DNA of 64,000 nt from Lolium rigidum. Taxonomy: Eukaryota; Streptophyta; Magnoliopsida; Poales; Poaceae. The position numbers and the translations under genes are program-made. The DNA is taken from assembly GCF_022539505.1 (NCBI RefSeq), contig NC_061510.1, positions 400,130,249 to 400,194,248 on the forward strand, written 5' to 3'. This document shows positions 12,716 through 23,200 of the stretch, piece by piece. Below the pieces are notes generated by a model. The model was not told where the DNA came from. It worked only from the letters and a program-made list of their open reading frames with translations, and did no database searches. Position 1 is the first letter of the stretch. The number at the start of each line of letters is the position of its first letter.

Positions 12716-14101
12716 TTAGAGTTTCAAAAGCTTCCTTACAATCATCATCAAAAACAAAAGGTACATCTTTTTGAAGAAGATTAGTAAGAGGCTTTGAAAT
12801 TTTAGAGAAATCTTTAATAAGTCTCCTATAAAACCCAAGCATGACCAAGAACAAGACTGAATACCTTTAACATCCCTCGGATAGGGCATCTTCTCAATTG
12901 CTTCAACTTTAGCTCTATCAACTTCAATACCTCTCTCGGAAATTTTATGTCCCAATACAATTCCTTCATTAACCATAAAGTGGCATTTCTCCCAATTAAG
13001 AACAAGGTTAGTTTCTTCACATCTCTGCAAGACTTTATCGAGGTTTCGCAGGCAATTATCAAAAGAATTCCCATAGACAGAAAAATCATCCATGAACACC
13101 TCTACAATACTTTCGCAAAAACCATGAAAAATAGCGGACATGCATCTTTGAAAAGTAGCGGGAGCATTACATAAACCAAAAGGCATACGCCTATAAGCAT
13201 AAGTTCCATAAGGACAAGTAAACGTGGTTTTCTCTTGATCTTTAGCTTTAACGACAATTTGTGAAAACCCGTAATAACCATCAAGAAAGCAAAAATGAGT
13301 ATTTTTAGATAACCTTTCTAGCATTTGATCAATAAAGGGTAAAGGGTAATGATCCTTTTTAGTAACTTTATTAACTTTTCGAAAATCAATGCACATTCTA
13401 TAACCTACAACTATTCTTTGAGGAATAAGCTCATCATTATCATTAGGCACAACAGTAATTCCTCCTTTCTTAGGAACACAATGCACAGGACTAACCCATC
13501 TACTGTCAGCAATAGGATATATAATACCAGCTTCAAGAAGTTTTAATACCTCGTTCCTTACCACCTCTTTCATCTTCGGAATTAGACGATGTTGATGTTC
13601 AACAACAGGCTTTGCATCTTCTTCCATATTAATAGCATGTTGGCAAATAGAAGGAGAAATCCCTTTCAAATCATCAAGAGTATAGCCAATAGCTCCTCGG
13701 TGTTTCTTCAATATTTCCAATAACCTTGCTTCCTCAATCTCTGAAAGCTTAGAACTAATAATAACAGGATATATTTTCTTATCATCAATATGAGCATATT
13801 TAAGATTATCAGGTAAAGGCTTTAGATCAAAAACAGGATCTTCTTTTGGTGGCGGTGTTGTACCCAAATCTTCCACCGGTAAATCATGCTTGAGAATAGG
13901 TTGGCGAAGAAAAATTTCCTCAAGCTCATCTCTTTCTTTCCTAAAAGCTTCACTTTCACTATTCTCCAAATGTTGCTGCAAAGGATTATTAGGAACAAGA
14001 ACAATAGATGCACACTTGCTCCATTTTAAAATCATTACTAGGCAAGTCGGCTTTATAAGGAGTTTTGGTAAATTTAGAAAAGTTAAATTCATAAGGTTCA
14101 C
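12716..14101 (-). pseudogene. Reverse transcriptase of element B
   Basis: 461 residues including the linker after protease. RT blocks are seen in order: SPVHCVPKKGG, MCIDFRKVNKVTKKDHYPLP, FCFLDGYYGFSQI, PYGTYAYRRMPFGLCNAPATFQRCM and the active site VEVFMDDFSVYG. The C-terminal end is frameshifted near 12850-12880, where the continuation (FLGFYRRLIKDFSKISKPL) is found in the neighbouring frame at 12854-12657. The FMDDFSVYG sequence is typical of Athila-lineage elements. Confidence 0.9.
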
Positions 14102-14197
14102 CAGACAAATCTAGTCAAAATTTTCTCTTTCTTACAATCTATAATAGCTCCACAAGTATTTAGAAAAGGTCTACCAAAAATGATAGGACAATGATCA

Positions 14198-14872
14198 CTA
14201 GCAGCGAGAACCAAGTACCAAAAAGTCAGCAGGATATTTAATCTTACCACATAGAACTTCCACATCTCGAACAATACCAATTGGAGAAATAGTTTCTCTA
14301 TTAGCCAGATGAATAACCACATCAATATCTTCAAGTTCACAAGAACCAATTTCGTGCATAATCTCCGTGTAAAGCTCATAAGGAATAGCACTAACACTTG
14401 CACCAATATCACATAAACCATAATAGCAATGATCCCCAATTCTAACAGATAGCATAGGAACACTAACTTGTTTGGGTTTATTAGGATGTGAAACAATATT
14501 AGAAGCATCTTCACAGAAAATAATATGACCATCCTCCACATTTTCAGTCACAAGATCTTTAACTATTGCAACAGCAGGTTCAATTTTAATTTGTTCCTCG
14601 AGTTCTTTAGGTTTCTGTTCACTTTTATTAACCGCACTAGATATGACAGAGTACTCCTTCATTTTAGCAGGGAAATGAGTTTTTTCAATATAAGCTTCGG
14701 GAATAACATTATCAACAGTTTCAATCACTACACATTTGTTTACGAGATGAATCAACTTTATCTTTATACGGTTCATGATACTTATCAAAATTCTTCTTAG
14801 GCAATTCATAATGAGAGGCAAAAGCTTTATAAAGATTTGCAACAACTTGGGAATCAAGACCATATGTAGCAC
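14198..14872 (-). pseudogene. Protease of element B
   Basis: The retropepsin core is CDIGASVSAIPYELYTEI, with a downstream region of the type VIHLANRETISPIGIVRDVEV. The matching LGRPF-type end is in a neighbouring frame (IIFGRPFLNTCGAIIDCKKE, about 14183-14124), so there is a frameshift near 14200. It overlaps the end of gag at 14721-14872 in another frame. Confidence 0.8.
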
Positions 14873-15593
14873 TCATATTACGAAATTTATCGGTATCCAT
14901 AAAAGCTTCAATGCATTTATAATCATAAATTATACCTGATTCTCTATCTTTGTCGTTCTCCCATCCTTCAGTATTTTCTTGGATCCGATCAAGAAGGTCC
15001 CTTTTAAACTCTTCTTTGTTGCGTGTAAATGATCCAGAACAAGAAGTATCTAGCAAGGTCTTGTCTTGAAAAGAAAGTCTTGCATAGAAATTATCAATAA
15101 TAACATTACCAGGAAGCTCATGAATGGGGCATTTGAGCATTAAAGACTTCAATCTCCCCAAGCTTGGGCAATACTCTCTCCATCATGAGGCCAGAAATTA
15201 TATATGCGGTTCCGATCTTTGTGAATTTCACTTGGAGGATAAAATTTGGAATAAAATAAAGGCACAATGTCCTCCCAATCAATAGAATCACCATTCTTCA
15301 ACAATTTATACTAGTGCGCCGCTTTACCGGACAGACGATATAGTGAATAGTTTCTTTCTAACTTCATTCATAGAAATACCTGCACATTTGAATAACCCGC
15401 ATAATTCATGCAAAAACAATAAATGATCACCTGGATGGACAGTTCCATCCCCTTCATAGCGGTTATCCATAACACGTTCAATAATTTTCATAGGTATTTT
15501 ATATGGTACTACTTCCTCACCTGGCGCTTCATCCACTACCGTTGCAGTAGTAGTAGATTTCCCAAATATAAATTGAAGAGAAGATCTCTCCAT
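14721..15593 (-). pseudogene. gag of element B, two frames
   Basis: The N-terminal piece 15593-15324 (MERSSLQFIFGKSTTTATVV...) and the C-terminal piece 15161-14721 (containing KCPIHELPGNVIIDNFYARL) are one gag with breaks between. The second piece matches the part of gag seen in element A at 1812-1900 (KNCPTHGLTTWMIIQTFYAGL), so the two gag proteins are distant homologues. No CCHC zinc knuckle is seen, as in other Athila-type gag proteins. Confidence 0.75.
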
Positions 15594-15681
15594 AATGATT
15601 TATAGCGAACGGGCAGAAATAAAATCAGCACAAACGAGTAAAGGTTTTCCTTACCAATTCCGCTTACCAATGGCGCTTCAC

Positions 15682-15699
15682 TCCCCGGCAACGGCGCCA
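15682..15699 (-). promoter_or_regulatory. Primer-binding site of element B (tRNA-Asp type)
   Basis: The minus strand reads TGGCGCCGTTGCCGGGGA, complementary to the 3' end of plant tRNA-Asp, 11 bases inside the LTR boundary. It is the same primer as in A and C. Confidence 0.9.
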
Positions 15700-15710
15700 G
15701 AAAATAGTCT

Positions 15711-17221
15711 TGATGACCCACAAGTATAGGGGGTGTATCGTAGTATCTTCGATAAGTAAGAATGTCGATCCCAACGAGGAGCAGAAGGTGTTGGCAGCAG
15801 TTTCGATGAAGGATTCACCGTAAATGCTCACAAACAAGTATTCAAGGGGTTTTGATGTAACAGATGAATAAAGTACGAGTAAGTAAAATGCGAGAGAAAT
15901 AATTGCAGCGAGTGGCCCAATCCTTTTTAGCACAAAGGACAAGCCGGTTTGTTTACTTATAATGACCAAACGTTCTTGAGGACACACGGGGATTTTAGTC
16001 TAGTGCTTTCGCTTCATGTGGCTTAATAATCTTCATTGTTTTGATAAGTGTTGTGTGGGTGAACCTATGCTAATGCACCGCCCTTCCTAGGACTAATACA
16101 TACTTGTGATTATACCCCTTGCAAGCATCCGCAACTACAAGAAAGTAATTAAGATAAATCTAACCACAGCCTTAAACTCGAGATCCCGCGATCCCTCTTG
16201 CATCGATATACTAACGGGAGCTCAGGTTTCGTCACTCCGGCAACTCCGCAATTAGCAACCGAATACAAGATGCACTCCCCTAGGCCCATAAATGGTGAAG
16301 TGTCGTGTAGTCGACGTTCACACGACACCACTAGAAGAATGACACCACAACTTAAATATCATAACATTTAATATTACTCAACCATAATTCACTACTAGCA
16401 TTTAGACTTCACCCATGTCCTCAAGAACTAAACGAACTACTCACGAGACATCATATGGAATACAATCAGAGGTGATATGATGATGAATAACAATCTGAAC
16501 ATAAACCTTGGTTCAATGGTTTCACTCAATAGCATCTATAACAAGTAGAGAATAATGTCGGGAGAGTTTCCCCTATCATACAATCAAGATTTAACCCAAA
16601 TTGTTACAGCGGTGACGAGGTGCAGCGGTGGTGATGGCGGTGTAGATGGTGGAGATGATGATGATGATGATGGAGATGATGTCCAGCTCGATGACGATGG
16701 CGATGGCGTCGATTTCCCCCTCCGGAGGGGAATTTCCCCGGCGGATTCCTGCCCGCCGGAGAGCTCTTTCTCTCCGGTGTTCTCCGCCCCGCGAGGCGGC
16801 CGTAACCCTTCGCGAGGTCCTCTCGTGGCTTAGGTTTTCGGGACGAAGGAGTACGCGAAGAAAAGGAGGCGAAAGGGGCCGTGGGGCCCCCACACCACGG
16901 AGGTGGCGCGGCCGGGCCATGGGCCGCGCCGGCCTGTGGTCTGGGCCCACAGTGGCTCCCCTCTTCTTCCCCTTATGGCTCCCTCCGTCATCTGGAAAAA
17001 TAGAAATTTACGTGAAATTTCCTTCCACAGTTGATCTTTCGAAATATTGCGTTCTGACGGTGCTTTTTCCAGCAGAATCCTGGCTCCGATGCTTGATCCT
17101 CCAATAATGATGAAACATGCAAAATAGATGAAATAACATAAGTATTGTGTCCCAATATGAAATATATCAATGAATAACAGCAAATTATGATACAAAATAG
17201 TGATGCAAATTGGACGTATCA
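15711..17221 (-). repeat. 5' LTR of element B (1,511 bp)
   Basis: The minus strand starts TGATACGTCCAATTTGC at 17221 and ends TGGGTCATCA at 15711. It holds a GC-rich segment at 16690-17000 and a GATGATGATG microsatellite near 16655-16680. Frames here are LTR sequence, not genes, although one frame of element D's gag appears to run into it. Confidence 0.93.
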
Positions 17222-18568
17222 GTGGGTTACTAAAATCGTTCCCCCCCGCAGATAAGACAGTTATAGGTGTTTCTAAGTTAGAACATCTAAGCCCGAATTG
17301 TTCCACAAATTCTCGTGCAAGAAATGATGTAGTTGCTCCAGTATCAAATAATACTTTGCCAGGATGGGTAAGGATGCTAAGCGTACCTAAGACTGCTTGA
17401 TCCGACTCTCCCGCTTGCTCCAAAGTTGTGCAATTCAGCTTTCCATATGGCTTTCCCCTCTTGTTGTTGTTATTGTAGTTCCGGTTGTTGTTGTTGTTAC
17501 CTCCACCTCGTCCTCCGGAGCTTGGTCCACTCCATGACGTCTTGTTTGGACACTCTGGCTTGATGTGTCCCTCTTTCCCACAACCATAGCATATGATCCT
17601 GGGCTTCTGACAATCCTTCTGAACATGTCCTCTCTGTCCACAATTATGACAGAGTATCTGGTTCCTTGGGTTCTGATTCTGACCTCCTCGGTTATACTGA
17701 TTACCAGCAGGTCGGAATCGGGGTTTGAAACTCCGATCTGGAGTCGGTTTACTGACTGGGTACTTCCTTGGATCGATGCGAGCCCTCTTCCTCCTAATCT
17801 CTTGAACCTGCCTGTAGTCATCCTCGAAAGTGATTGCCGAATCAATCAGTTCCTGGAATTCAGCAGTCCGTGCCAACCTCAGTTGCATCTTCATGTATGG
17901 ATTCATTCCTTTCATGAATCGCTTCTTTCTTTTCTCCTCAGTGTCCACTTCCTCGGGTGCATATCTTGACAACCTATTGAAATCTCGAACATACTGCATA
18001 ATAGGTGCAGTATTCTGATGTAGCTCGTCAAACTCTCTCTTCTTCAGCTCCACCACGCTCTCCGGAACATGGGCATCCCGGAACTTCTTCTTGAATTCCT
18101 CCCAGGTGAACACCTTTTCTGGAGGGTGTACTGCCACAAGATTCTCCCACCATGATGCTGCTGGCCCTGACAACAGATAAGTGGCATATCGAATCTTTTC
18201 TTCATCACTGCATCCAACGGTCCTCAACTTTCTTTCCGTGTCCATGAGCCAGTCTTCTGCATCCATTGGTTCTGGGGCTGATGCAAAAGGTAGTGGTCTT
18301 GCATTCGGAAGTCCGATAAGGTTACTCCCTTGACTTCATTACCCCTATCATTGATGACGTGGGTAAAGAAATCTTGCATGTTCTTGTTTTGACTCTCCTG
18401 GTACCTCCTCCTATCTTCTTCCATTGCTCTCATGTACTGTTGGAAATCTGGATGCATCATTGGGTGTGGTGGTGGTGGTGCATTCTCTGCTCTAGCTGCG
18501 GCATCCGCTTCCTCTTTTTCCTTCGCCTCCCGCTCTCTCCGAGCATCTTCGGTTTCAACTAACGCCAT
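17222..18568 (-). pseudogene. gag and start of protease of element D, cut by element B
   Basis: Begins at MALVETEDARREREAKEKEE (18568). A one-base frameshift near 18310 moves the reading to PEPMDAEDWLMDTERKLRTV. The gag core has WWENLVAVHPPEKVFTWEEF. Two zinc knuckles follow, CHNCGQRGHVQKDC and CYGCGKEGHIKPEC, then an Asn/Gly-rich linker and the protease active site LFDTGATTSFLA. The frame is interrupted at the LTR of B. Two knuckles plus this gag core suggest a chromovirus of the Tekay/Del type. RT, RNase H and integrase of D must lie beyond the left edge of the window. Confidence 0.88.
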
Positions 18569-18825
18569 TTCCCCTAGTCCTGTAACAAAGAGCGATTACT
18601 CATAATTACACCATGCAAATGTTTTCTGAGCTCAACTCATTGCCCAGAACTAGTCACACAATGAAATCAAGAAGCAAATCCAAAGCAAACATTTATTATG
18701 TATATACACCATATATTACATAACATACACACATATATTACATGTGGTACATATATAACCACTTATTTGGCTTCAAGCCCAAGCCAACAGAATTTTAAAT
18801 ACGTTCTAGTACAATACCACCTATA

Positions 18826-19182
18826 CTACTTTATTCTTCTCCAGGGCTTACTACTCATCATCTTCATTAACCTCCGCATACATTCCCGGAGTCCACCCGC
18901 ATACGGCGACTTGTCTTCGGACACCGTCCGAACAAAGGTCCTTCCAGTAGGAATGTAATCTGAATCGGACGAAGTGCCGAGACAGAGATCAGTCATGCCA
19001 AAGTAACTGGACAATGACTCGTATGTATCCCCTGTAGGATACATTCCTCCTTCATTGGTCATCCATGAAGGATTTCGATTCACCTGCCCCCTCATCTTCT
19101 TCTTCTTCTTCTTCTTCTTCTTTTTCACTCTAGAGCTTTCACCTTCCTCGTACTGTGATGGTTTTGAGAACCCCATCTCCAA
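18826..19182 (-). CDS. Upstream ORF 3 of element D (unknown)
   Basis: 118 residues with a run of about eleven lysines (residues 19-29, from a CTT microsatellite at 19093-19125), then a Ser/Tyr/Asp-rich segment and a basic end. It lies between gag and the longer upstream ORF, on the same strand. I do not recognise the family. It is probably a further exon or frame of the same accessory product as the next two entries. Confidence 0.4.
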   Translation of the reverse strand: MEMGFSKPSQYEEGESSRVKKKKKKKKKKMRGQVNRNPSWMTNEGGMYPTGDTYESLSSYFGMTDLCLGTSSDSDYIPTGRTFVRTVSEDKSPYAGGLRECMRRLMKMMSSKPWRRIK

Positions 19183-19239
19183 GTCTAAAGAAATGGAATC
19201 AGTACCTTTCTCTTCCTTCCCATAGTGTCGGTTAATATA

Positions 19240-19536
19240 CTAGTTAACCCCGCCACTTTCATCTCCAGTGTCACATGGAATAGGTTCCTCCTCATCTCCA
19301 AAAGGTTCCCCGAAACGCCAACCGGTCGAGTTTTCGATTGGTGACTCGGAGCAGTTTAGATTCCATGAGTTATCTCCCCCATATCCAGAATCATATGATG
19401 TTGACACATGTGGATAGTGTGGAACAAAGTTGGGTGTAAGTGGATCTCTCTGGGTTGACTGGCCACTCCAATCTACAGGGCTGTTTAGGCTAAAGAAGGG
19501 TGTTGTATATTGAGGTTGTGCCCTCAGATCATGCAT
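19240..19536 (-). CDS. Upstream ORF 2 of element D (unknown)
   Basis: 98 residues, rich in Ser, Pro, Asp and Glu with no hydrophobic segment (ending GDEEEPIPCDTGDESGGVN). It overlaps the next upstream ORF by 13 bases in another frame, so both could be parts of one reading frame broken by a frameshift or joined by splicing. Function unknown. Confidence 0.4.
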   Translation of the reverse strand: MHDLRAQPQYTTPFFSLNSPVDWSGQSTQRDPLTPNFVPHYPHVSTSYDSGYGGDNSWNLNCSESPIENSTGWRFGEPFGDEEEPIPCDTGDESGGVN

Positions 19537-20081
19537 CCGAGCTTGGACTTTATCAGGTCCGTGAACTCAGCTAGCATGTGGTCAATCTCACCCACCATCT
19601 TCATGTGTAAAAGGTACATCGTAGTCAGTAAAGACTTACAGCTGTCCATGTGCTGCGCTGCAACTTCAGGATGTTTGTTTGCCATCAGCAAATGATTCAG
19701 AGTGGGATCCTCATCTTCCTCTGCATGAGGTATATGAGAATACTCCGAACATAGCAGTTCTACTGACTTGTGCTGCCTTATTTCAAGGATTGCCTTGAAT
19801 ATGGCCATGTGAAAAGCTGTGGTAAGGGTTTTGGCTTCTCCGTATGGCATTATACGGCTCATCTCCAGTTGCGCAGGTAGTTGAACCGAAACTCTGCACT
19901 TGGCTACTATCTCTCCATCATAATAGATGTACTTGAGAACAGGTATCCGAGTTTCACAATGAAGTTCCTTCAGCATCCCACGCAGGAGATCTGTAAGTGG
20001 TCCCTCATAATCACCGAGCCAGCCATCAACCTTCCTCAAAGTTCTCTTGGGAAATGTGTACGCCATTATGGCTGTATACAA
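19524..20081 (-). CDS. Upstream ORF 1 of element D (unknown, 185 aa)
   Basis: Starts MYTAIMAYTFPKRTLRKVDG; an internal Met at residue 6 (MAYTF) is an equally good start. It is globular-looking, mainly helical, has no signal peptide, and ends with an EIDHMLAEFTDLIKSKLG helix. It lies about 190 bases downstream of the primer site, before gag, so it belongs to element D. Accessory ORFs before gag are known in some plant Ty3/gypsy elements (for example in the Tat lineage), but I cannot name this one. Confidence 0.55.
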   Translation of the reverse strand: MYTAIMAYTFPKRTLRKVDGWLGDYEGPLTDLLRGMLKELHCETRIPVLKYIYYDGEIVAKCRVSVQLPAQLEMSRIMPYGEAKTLTTAFHMAIFKAILEIRQHKSVELLCSEYSHIPHAEEDEDPTLNHLLMANKHPEVAAQHMDSCKSLLTTMYLLHMKMVGEIDHMLAEFTDLIKSKLGCMI

Positions 20082-20274
20082 AAAAAAAACAGAAAATTAG
20101 TAGTGATAGTGCATCATAATAATTATAATAAAGAATTATCGCACTAAAATATATGATTTTTCTATTCTCAAGTGAATAAACATCATATTTTTAGAGAATC
20201 CTTTACTATTTCAACTTGACTCCTACAGGTTTCTTCCCTATACTAGGTTTTTCCAACCTAAGGTCGCAACATTT

Positions 20275-20286
20275 GCTCCGATACCA
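20275..20286 (-). promoter_or_regulatory. Primer-binding site of element D (initiator tRNA-Met type)
   Basis: The minus strand reads TGGTATCGGAGC, one base from the common TGGTATCAGAGC that pairs with plant initiator tRNA-Met. It lies 8 bases inside the proposed LTR end. Confidence 0.8.
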
Positions 20287-20294
20287 GACCGCGG

Positions 20295-23200
20295 TGACCC
20301 AAGCATACCACCTGCATGTTGTAGTATACAAGTCGTTGATATGATCTTCATGAAGGGACTTCTTCACAAATATCACATCCCTCAGAGTGGTACAACAGAA
20401 ACATTGCAGGTCATAACACTCGATAATATATTACAAACATGGTCTTAACAAGTTGGTATTCTCACAGGTCCGATGAGAACACCCTACAACATTAAAGTAC
20501 TATTACAAACCAACATAGATATGAAAAGAGAGCTCATCAACTTATTTAAGTATTCCACTACGCTGCTCGGCTCTAAGATAACTATAGCACTCTACTACTC
20601 CTCGGCCTCCGTGTTGTCTGCTCCATAGACTATCCCATAGTCTACGCCTTCCACCCCTCCGGATAAATCTGGTTCCTCGTAGACCAGCTCGTAGTCTCCT
20701 TCCGGTGGTACCTCGGTGTTTGCCTCCACGTCCGGATCACAGTCTAGCAAGGGTGTCGAAAGAAAGTGAGTACAGGGGTACTCAGCAAGTTCAAAAGAGT
20801 AAAAGGTGTTTGATGCTCTAGCTACGGCCCTCGATCAGAAAATCTTAGGTCAATGCATGTTTCGAAATCATTTCTTCAAAAGGTTTATTTTATTCTGAAA
20901 ACTATGTCCGTCAGTCTTCACAGGTTGACTAGAACTTCACGGAGTTCCTTTCCTGTCGCGTTCGCAGTTCCCTTCCCGGAACAAGGAGTGACAGCCACAA
21001 TTTGATACACTCTGCAGAGGTGCGTTACTTTTCCCATAAGAGATCTCACCCTTTTTGCCAACCGCAGGGACTTGCCCCCGTTCACACTTCCTTGGTGTGA
21101 GGCCAGGTATAAAGATCCAAGCCCACACCGCCTTCTCCGTGACCCTACAAACCCACCCTTTTGTCCATCCGTACACCCCCGGTAGACATCTCCCGATCAT
21201 ACGGCTTTACCCACGGTGTACGATGGACAATCCCTCATAGACGGTAGAGCCTCTCATCCAAACGTCCGGATGGGGATTTTAAAGGCCATCCCAACCTACG
21301 GCAGTGCCTCCAGCACCCCGCCAGGCTCTATCAAGTCCATTGGCGTGCAGGAGGGAAAAGATACAGCTGGCTTCCCGCAGGCCATTATAGATCTTATGGT
21401 CAACGCGATATGTACGGCGCTAGAATCACTGGACTGGCATTGGTACTTAGTCCTAGATGAATAGTACCCTTGCAATGGAACCTCCACCAATCAACACATA
21501 CCATGGTTCCATTGCCAGCCACATAGTCATATTCATAATTGGAAAAGTAACATTTCATTTTCAATGCAGGAATCATAAGTCATATAGCTTTGCATTAAAT
21601 TAATAGAAAATACTCAAATTGACATGAGCAAGGGGGAACTTGCCTGTGAACTAAGAGGTAGTGCAGTTCAATGCGTTGGATGGAACCTGGACCTCGGGTT
21701 CTGTAAAGAAGCATCATTGTCCGGTAAGGACAATGTTATAAAATCCAAATAATGCATGCATGGATGTATTATTTTATGTGGAACCCTGACCCCATATTTA
21801 GTTAAAATTTAGGTTAAGTTAAGATTTGTGCCTTTGGCAGTAATTTGCAATTACTTATAAACTTGTATGAAGGAATACTTTTAAAAGCAATACAATTTCC
21901 TTCTCAAAAATATTTATTTAAAAATATTTTGAAATAATAGAATTTCTACTAATTTCTTTAAATGGAGTACTAGAATATTTTCCTTTGGAAATATTTTCCT
22001 TTTAAAAGAAATTACTTGGAATTATAGAATTTCATTTTGAAATATTTAAAAATAAGTATTTGAACTTATTTGGGATTTTTCCTTGATTTATTAATACAAG
22101 GAAATAATAATTTGAAATTCCAAATGTTTATTTTAAATTCATAAAATTCACAAATTCGAATTTGTTCATTAAATTTTATTTTATATTTTATTCTTATTAA
22201 GAATAATTTTTCATTCGCCAATCATATTTTTAATGGATTTTTAGAGGTATATTTTATTTATTAAAATTTGGTGAAATTCTGGCTATTATAAAATGTGAAA
22301 TGACTAAAATACCCTCTCCTGGCCCCTATTGGGCCAACCCACTAACTAAGGCCCATTAGGATAGCCCAATAAGGCTTGCCCCAAATCGGTTCGGTGGAAC
22401 CGTCTCGGCCCACCACGCTCACTCACTCGTCTCTCACTCGCTAACCCTAATCTCTCGCGACTCCGTGGCGATGGCATCGCCTCTATGGCCGCCACCGTGC
22501 TCCGGCCGTCACGGTGCTCCCCTGCCCTGGCCACCTACCGGATCTTGACCACCGCGAGACGATCTATCGATCAGTCCGCGTGGTTTCTCCGATTTCTTCC
22601 TCTCCTGGCGAATCGGCTCCGCTCTGGATCCACTGGAGAATCGCCTTGGGCGATTTGGTGGTCTCCGGTGATCCCTCGCCCTCGCCGTCGACGTGCGCGC
22701 TCCTGAGACCGACCTGGCGCGGGTGCTGTGCTCACAGCGCCTGTGCCGTCGTCTCTGGTGCGGTGCTGTTGCTGGTGGTGTTCGTCGGAGTAACGCCGGC
22801 GACTTCCCTGGCTTTGCAGCTGCTATGGCCGCGCGGGCACTGCCTCGCCATGCCATAGCTTCTGCTTCCAGGCGCTGGTAAGGTTCTCCTGCTCCTCCTT
22901 CTCAACACCATGTCTGTGCGCCTCCATTCCTCTGTGCTTCCTCCTTCTCTCGCTCGCTCAAGCTTCCCGATGATCCAATGATCATACAGGGCTTTGCTGC
23001 TGCTGCCAATGCTCCTTATGCTTCCTCTTGGCAAGCCTTGGCCAATTCACCAAGTTCTGGTGACTGGTCAAGTGTGTTGCTTGCTGTTTATGGTCAGTGC
23101 TGCTCTTTTACTGCAATTGTCATGCCATGCCCTGCTATGCCATGCTATACATGATTGTAATGCTGCTTATGCTTACTGGCATGCTATCCTTGCTTGTCTA

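Larger units (their letters stand above)
7645..17221 (-). mobile_element. LTR retrotransposon B (Athila-type Ty3/gypsy), interrupted by A
   Basis: On the minus strand the order is 5' LTR (17221-15711), primer site (15699-15682), gag (15593-14721), protease (14872-14198), RT (14101-12716), RNase H (12660-12238), integrase (12247-10874), an extra ORF (10536-10147), a non-coding 3' region (10146-8253), and the first 608 bases of the 3' LTR (8252-7645). The rest of the 3' LTR must lie beyond position 1, left of element A. The RT motif FMDDFSVYG and the long 3' region after integrase fit the Athila lineage. Frameshifts in gag, at the RT-RNase H boundary and in the 3' ORF show the copy is inactive. 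B sits in element D; GTGGG at 17222-17226 should be one target-site copy. Confidence 0.92.

Noticed and set aside
22485..22881. Possible exon in element D's LTR coding for a real protein
   Set aside because: Arg/Pro/Ala-rich translation without a motif, with similar frames on both strands; kept only as a low-confidence gene-like unit.
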